Shown: one piece after another, positions 58,000 to 64,000 of the stretch
Layout of the letters: each line of letters opens with the position of its first letter
Numbering within the stretch: position 1 is the first letter of the stretch
NCBI GenBank assembly: GCA_003254885.1
Contig: QANT01008901.1
Location: forward strand, 1-64,000
DNA: 64,000 nt
Source: Purshia tridentata
Taxonomy: Eukaryota > Streptophyta > Magnoliopsida > Rosales > Rosaceae
Direction of reading: 5' to 3'
Position numbers and translations under genes: made by a program
The notes under the pieces: generated by a model
The model's database searches: none
The model's input: the letters and a program-made list of their open reading frames with translations, nothing else
Told to the model about the DNA's origin: nothing

Positions 58000-59930
58000 A
58001 CCTGACAGAATATTCTAATTTTCTGACCGCATGCTTTGGCCCTGCCAAGCTAGCAGTGATTCTAGCGATGAGCTCTTGTGGGGTTTCTGCTAAAACACGA
58101 GCTTTCGACCGTGTTATGGGCCTGTACAGGAAGCAGATCCAAATTGAGATTTGGGGACTGCCCCCTGTAATGCCAAAGACTCGGATATTGCCTTCTGCAA
58201 CATAGTTGTTTGCTTCTGAATCTTATCCCCTAATGGTGCCCTTTGATGGACTACAGTTGTTTTCTGTCTCTTCGGGGGTGGACTTTTCGAGATTGGACCA
58301 TCCACGACCCCCTTCGTCGAGCCTGAGGACACTGATTCGAGATCCTTCAGGTGAAGGTTTGCTGTAACTCTTTCTTTTTCGAAGCTAATGAGCTTCGTAG
58401 CGGGTTCTTTGGAAGTCTAAGCCTGGATCTGAGTGGACTCAGAATTTTGAGTTGTGAGGTTGGCAGGGATCTCCTCCTCCTCTCCAACGAAGGTGACCAT
58501 CACAGATTCCAAACTAGTTGCTGGGATGGCAAGATAAACCAGAATTGATCCGATCATAACATAGGGGAGAGCCAGCGCCTTGGCAAAAGGTGTGGTGGTC
58601 TTGAGAGCTTGTACCACTGGTTTTGGGGTCTCAACAGCAATAGAAGCCAATATGGCCTCTATGGTCTTGGCCTGGGCCTCTCTCTTCCTTTGGGCTTTTG
58701 CAGCCCTCTTCCTTGCATTGTAGAGAGCGTTCTTGGAGGAAGCCCTCTTGGTCTGGTACTTCACCCCTTTTACAACAGCTGAGGTGGTCTTTACTTCAGT
58801 TGTTCTTGGGATGTAGTACGAAAATGGAGTCCGGTTAAGGACAAACGTCTTGCGGTACCCTGCTCGGCTCTTGCGCCCTTCGATGAGTTGAGTTTGCGGG
58901 AGAGTGAGTCTTCTCGGAGGTTCTTTATTCCAACCTTTACCATTTCCTTTATCTGTCTTTACGAAGGTAGCCATTGACTCCTTCTTCGTAGCCGACCTCT
59001 TGTTATCAGCCCTCTTTTCTCCGAACTGCATTTTCGGAGTTGCTGTGTTCAACTTTTGGCGAGCAATTTGCCTCTCGACGTTACATGCTATTGATACTAA
59101 AGCATTAAACGTGTCAGGTTCTGCAGTTGCCACAAATGTTGCAACTTCAAGTGAGAGATTGTTCATGCACATTTGCACTGATGACAGTTTGGAAAACCTT
59201 TCTGGGCATTGCAAATTAAGGCCTCTCCATCTGGTGATGAAGTCATTTAAGCTTTCATTATCTTTCTGTTTAGCTTCCGCCAGATCAATAATGGTAACCT
59301 TTTTCTTGGAATTGACAAATTGTGCCAAGAATGCCTTTTGCATATCATCCCACGTTTGAATTGATCCTGGCTCCAGCTGAGTGTACCAAGTGAAAGCCGA
59401 CCCGCTTAGGGATTGAACGAATTGCCTAACCAGTAAGGCATCTGACTGGTAAGTTTCACCACAAGCAGAATAAAAGTGGGCTAAATGCTCGTGAGGAATG
59501 CTATTTATTCCGTCAAACTCATCGAAATTTGGCTGACGATAAGTCTTGGGAAAGGGCATGGTATCAAAGTAATATGGGTACGGTTTTCGATACCCAAGAA
59601 CGGGTTGAACCATTGACCTTTGAAACTCCTAAATTCCCTTAACTATCATTGCTTGGACTTCTAACGGAGTCATTGTCCCTGAGAAGCTTCCGTTCTCCGT
59701 TTCTTTCCTTTTCTCCTCTTCTTGTTTCTTTTTTTCATCTTCCCGTCTTCTCACCTCTTCATCTTCAAAAGTGAATTTTTGTTTCAAATTGGCCTTGGCG
59801 ACCAACTCGGCCGCAAGTCGCATGACTTCCTCGTGTTGCCGTTCTTTCATGGCAATCATTTTAGCTTCTAGTCGTGCCTTCATGGCAGTCATTTCAGCTT
59901 CAACTGAAATTGAAGATACATCGGTCAAGA
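58000..59930 (-). pseudogene. Gypsy 4 gag-like region (minus strand)
   Basis: A Lys/Glu-rich start (about 59920-59640) is followed by a long frame (59613-58417, 398 codons) with PNFDEFDGINSIPHEHLAHF, QFVQSLSGSAFTWYTQLEPG, and a QKDNESLNDFITRWRGL stretch. This is the retrotransposon gag core in Tat-clade style. Basic and Ala/Lys-rich sequence follows, and coding-like sequence continues to about 58000 (ELIARITASLAGPKHAVRK). It lies head-to-head with the pol region at 59935. Few breaks. Confidence 0.75.
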
Positions 59931-59934
59931 GAAT

Positions 59935-62900
59935 CATCCTCGATGGTGGTTCTGCTGTAAGCATTATCTCACTAAAAACATTCTGCTCCCTGGGCATGGA
60001 ACCTTAACAATTGTCTCTGTCAACGATGACAATTCAGGGGTTTAATCAAGAAGGGCAAGGAGTCATGGGTACCATTGGTTTACAGTGTAAGATGGGGGAG
60101 TTGACCTCAAGGGTGTTCTTTTATGTGATTGATGCCAAGACATCTTACAACGCTTTACTCGGATGACCGTGGCTCCATACATACAGAGTCGTCCCCTCCA
60201 CACTGCATCAATGCTTTAAATTTGTGTTGAATGGGAAAGTTAAAACAGTGGTAGCCAACACCAATCCATTTGAATTTGAGGAAGTCAATTACTCCGACGC
60301 AAAATGGTATAAGTCGCCTGGTTTTGTTGTTGTGGCGCAAGACGGCAAAGCTGCTAAAAATGTTGGATTCAAGACAGAATTAGCAAAGCAAAAGGCAGAG
60401 GCGACAAAACAACCTCAACAAGTCCGAATTAAGCTCACGGGCAAGTACCGAAAGAGTGACAAAGCTGACGAGCCAAGAACTTTAGACCCAAAAGCGTCTA
60501 AAGCGTCAAAGTCGGCCCAGGAAACATGCGAAAATTCTAAGCCAGAGGCAGCTTTCAAATATGCTATAAAGGCAAAGAGAGAACTCGGTCAAAAAGCTTT
60601 ATCTCCAGTTGAAGACACAATGACGTCATTAATGACAAGCTACGCTAGACCTCTAAGGAAAATTGACCAATCAATCCCAGGGGCAGTCTAGTCATCTCAG
60701 TTCGGAAAAAGAAAGACCATAAGAAAAGGATAGTTTCTTACAAGGATGCATCTACGTCATCAGCACCAGTTCCACTAAAGATAAAAGTCAAAAGGCAGAA
60801 AGCAAGAAAAGATATGACTAATCTCACAGTGCAACATGTGAATGGCATGCTTCAGGTATCCTTTCCGGAACAAGAATTAGAAGACCCCGAACAAGTGATT
60901 CTTACAAATCGCGAGAAGGACCTGTTTAGAGAGGATTCGGTAGAGCCAATTCCTTGTTCCTACGTCTTTCAGCGGCTTGCGGAAACCGAAGCTAGGCCTC
61001 GTATATCAGTCTTTCAACGTCTATAAAAGCCAAGTTCTTCACGTGCCTCAGTTTTCCAACGGCTCGGAGTGACTTCAACAACTCACCATTCAAAACCTCA
61101 AAAGGGCAGATGGAATCCAAGTAAAAAGAGGAAACTTAGGATAATGGTTAGTGAGGCGGAGAGACATGTGTATACGGATTATTCGGCCGAGGCCAATTGT
61201 GTCTCAGTTATTGATGAATCTACAAAAAGCCAAGTAGATGACACCGGTGAAAGAACGGAGGAGTTTATTGATATTGCCCAGCCGTCCCCATCTCAAATAG
61301 AGGACGAGGGTCCAACTACCGTTGACGAGCTTCAAGAAATTAACTTGGGAACAGTTGAGGAACCAAAGCCCATCTTTGTTAGTGCGCTGCTGACACAAGA
61401 GGAGCTGCAATCTTATGAAAATGTCTTACAAGAATATCAGGACGTGTTTGCATGGGGATATCAAGATATGCCTGGTTTGGACCCAAAGGTTGCAGTTCAT
61501 AAGTTGAACGTAACAAAAAAATGTCGCTATGTACAGCAGGCTCGACGCCAATTTCGACCGGAATTGGCTATTCAAATTGAAACAGAAATCGACAAATTAA
61601 AGACTGTCAGTTTTATTCGGGAAGTCCAATACCCCACGTGGCTTGCCAGTGTTGTTCCAGTCAAGAAGAAAAACGGCCAAATACGTGTCTGTATTGACTT
61701 CAGAGACCTCAATGACACATGCCCAAAAGATGAATTCCTGCTCCCTATTACCGAACTTTTAGTAGATGCAACTACTGGATTCAGTGCCTTGTCCTTTATG
61801 GATGGGTTTTCGGGTTACAATCAAATCAAGATGGCACCCGAAGACGAAGAGCTTACAGCATTTCGCACTCCCAAAGGAGTATTTTGTTACACTGTAATGC
61901 CTTTTGGATTAAAAAATGCAGGAGCAACTCACCAAAGAGCCATGACAATCATTTTCGACGATATGCTCCACAACACTATTGAGTGTTACGTCGATGATTT
62001 GGTTGTTAAGACTAAAAGGAGAGAAAATCATCTAGAGGATTTAAAAAGGGTGTTTAACAGACTCCGAAAACATCAACTCAAAATGAACCCCTTGAAATGT
62101 GCGTTTGGGGTTACATCTGAAAAATTTCTAAGTTTTATCGTCAGATATCGTGGAATCGAAATTGATCCCGCTAAGATCAAGGCAATCCGAGAAATGCCTC
62201 CCCCACGTAATTTGAGGGAATTACGAGGACTACAAGGAAGGCTAGCCTACATAAGAAGGTTCATTTCAAATCTTTCCAGGAGATGCCAACCTTTCTCAAG
62301 ACTTATGAAGAAGGATGTGTCGTTCATTTGGGATGAAGCATGTCAAAATGGCTTCAACGGCATTAAAGAGTACCTTTCGAAACCTCCAGTGTTAATGGCT
62401 CCAATTAAGGGAAGACCCCTAATCTTGTACATTGCAGCATTGAAACGCTCACTGGGGGCACTACTCGCTCAGAACAATGATGAAGGGAAAGAAAGTGCTC
62501 TTTATTACTTGAGTAGAACACTCGTGGGGGCAGAAAATAATTATACCCCAATTGAAAAGGTATGCTTTGCCCTGGTGTTCGCAGTACAAAAACTACGACA
62601 TTATCTTCTCTCGCATAGTGTCACTCTCATCTCAAAGGCAGACCCTCTCAAGTATCTGATGTCAAAACCAGTTCAATCGGGACGCCTTGCAAAATGGACT
62701 TTACTACTGTCAGAATTTGAGATTAAGTTTGTACCTCAAAAGGCGATAAAAGGACAGGCACTTGCAGATTTTTTAGCCGCACATCTCGTCCCAGATAATA
62801 TAGAACTACCAGAAGATTTACCTGATGAAGAAGTCTTCACAGCAGAAGCTTCAACGTGGGAGCTTTATTTTGATGGGGCAGCCAGAAAAATAGGTGCAGG

Positions 62901-64000
62901 AGCTGGTATAGTGTTCATTACGCCATCAGGTGGTCTGATTCCGCATTCATTTTCCATTCTAGCCATATGCTCAAATAATGTGGCAGAATATGAAGCAATC
63001 ATCATTGGGCTCGAAATCGCTCTTGAAATGCAAATTGACTATCTTCAAGAATTTGGCGATTCACAACTCATTGTCAAACAGTTAAATGACCAGTATGAAG
63101 TCAAAAGTGAGGTGCTACTCCCCTATCACCAAAAGGCGAAATGTTTGATATCTCGATTTCAAGATATTTGCATTAGTCATATCCCGAGATCCCAAAATGA
63201 TAAGGCTGATGCATTGGCTAATTTGGCGGCATCCTTGACACTTCCTGATGAAAGAGATATACAGATTACTGTCGGAGAACGTCGACTACTACCTCCAATG
63301 TCGAAACGCATCGAGGAAGTCAATGAAGTCAATAATGTGACCGTATTGGGAGATGAGGAAGAGGCAGATTGGCGTCAGCCTATCGTAAAATACCTTCAAC
63401 AAGGAAGTCTACCGACTGACCCGAGAAAGAAGGTTGATGTAAGACGAAGAGCTACTCGATACATTTATCAAAATGATACCCTATACAAGAGATCTTTTGA
63501 CGGAGTACTTTTGACGTGTTTATCAAAAAGTGAAGCAACTCGCGCTCTTTCTGAAACTCATGCTGGAACTTGTGGCGCTCATCAGGCTGGCCTAAAGCTC
63601 ATAGCTCAATTAAAAAGATTGGGGTACTGTTGGCCAACAATGGTACAAGACGCAATAAAGTTTACAACCCCCTATAAGGCATGTCAGCTCCACGGAGACT
63701 TCATACATCAACCTCCACAACCTCTCCACCCAGCAATGTTGTCATGGCCCTTCGAAACTTGGGGGCTAGATGTTATTGGCATTATAAGACCGAAGTCTTC
63801 CGGATTCCATCAATACATTTTGGCCGCAACAGATTACTTCTCCAAATGGGCTGAAGTAATTCCCCTTAAGGAAGTCAAAGCAGAGGATGTTGCAAAATTC
63901 ATCAGGAACCACATAATCCACCGTTTTGGGGTTCCATCAAAAATAATTTCGGACAACGCCACATATTTCAAGTGTAAAGCTTTGGTTAAGCTATGCGAAA
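59935..64000 (+). mobile_element. Gypsy 4 pol (Tat clade), runs off the window, mostly open
   Basis: Protease starts with RIILDGGSAVSIISLKTF (59935-59990) and continues through TSYNALLG and VPSTLHQCFKFVLNGK (about 60140-60240). A variable linker follows (60340-61380). RT lead-in: VFAWGYQDMPGLDPKVAVHK near 61447-61503. RT: IRVCIDFRDLNDTCPKDEF, then MPFGLKNAGATHQRAM near 61901, then YVDDLVVKT at 61986. RNase H follows to about 62800, the archaeal-type RNase H (LYFDGAARKIGAGAG) near 62863, then integrase from about 63500 (DVIGIIRP, DYFSKWAEVIP) to the window end. From 61027 to 64000 the frame is open without a stop. Overall few breaks (about two or three in pol as seen), so it is the best preserved Gypsy here. 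Confidence 0.88.

Noticed and set aside
58904-59359. 151-codon plus-strand frame
   Set aside because: Complement of the gag core of Gypsy 4, which is the real coding strand there.
59771-59934. N-terminal part of a plus-strand frame joined to the protease motif
   Set aside because: This part is the complement of the gag-like start; only the portion from about 59935 shows protease sequence.

Overview
The window reads as nuclear DNA of a flowering plant. It is AT-rich, almost wholly transposable elements, and holds one spliced host gene. The elements are plant types: Ty3/Gypsy of the Tat clade, Ty1/Copia of the Sirevirus clade, long solo LTRs, Mutator-like and PIF/Harbinger non-autonomous elements, and L1-type LINE and tRNA-derived SINE fragments. 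Nothing suggests an organelle, a bacterium or a free virus. I cannot name the species.

Layout. (1) About 800-24120 is an old Tat-clade Gypsy element on + (Gypsy 1), expanded by later insertions: a solo LTR at 1170-3817 in its 5' LTR, a solo LTR at 4838-6874 in gag, and a third solo LTR (9725-11682 plus 23066-23367) in integrase. The third is split by a reverse-orientation Sirevirus solo LTR (11683-12527 plus 22729-23065), which is itself split by a nearly complete Sirevirus (12528-22723). The nest is four layers deep, and target-site duplications support most junctions. (2) 24125-28690 is a second Tat-clade pol remnant with a 27-bp tandem array downstream. (3) 28693-31488 is another long LTR. 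(4) 31489 to about 40900 is a third Tat-clade element with a Harbinger MITE in its RNase H, a degenerate repeat zone, and a minus-strand coding region resembling the 'putative gypsy type transposon' domain. (5) 40900-45740 is a mosaic of Mutator-like elements, LTR scraps and a direct duplication. (6) 45740-50830 holds the host gene, a ROMO1/Mgr2-family mitochondrial inner-membrane protein of 74 residues in three exons on the minus strand; its introns carry SINE and LINE fragments. (7) 50900-56215 is a tandem duplication starting just upstream of that gene, enlarged by a fold-back Mutator-like element with a perfect 9-bp target duplication. (8) 56215-58000 is AT-rich with no gene that I can see. 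(9) 58000-64000 is a fourth Tat-clade element, gag-like on minus and pol on plus; its pol frame stays open for almost 3 kb to the window edge.

The most striking pattern is in the Sirevirus. Imperfect 10-bp palindromes (about GGAYCGRTCC) come in pairs whose starts are exactly 21 bp apart. This holds for three pairs in the 5' LTR, two in the 3' LTR, three in an internal non-coding segment, and two in the inverted solo LTR. The nested Sirevirus inserted inside one of the pairs in that solo LTR.

The only gene whose product is likely to serve the plant is the ROMO1-like gene. All retroelements are described as fossils. Coordinates of element edges are exact where a target-site duplication or terminal motif is cited and approximate elsewhere.
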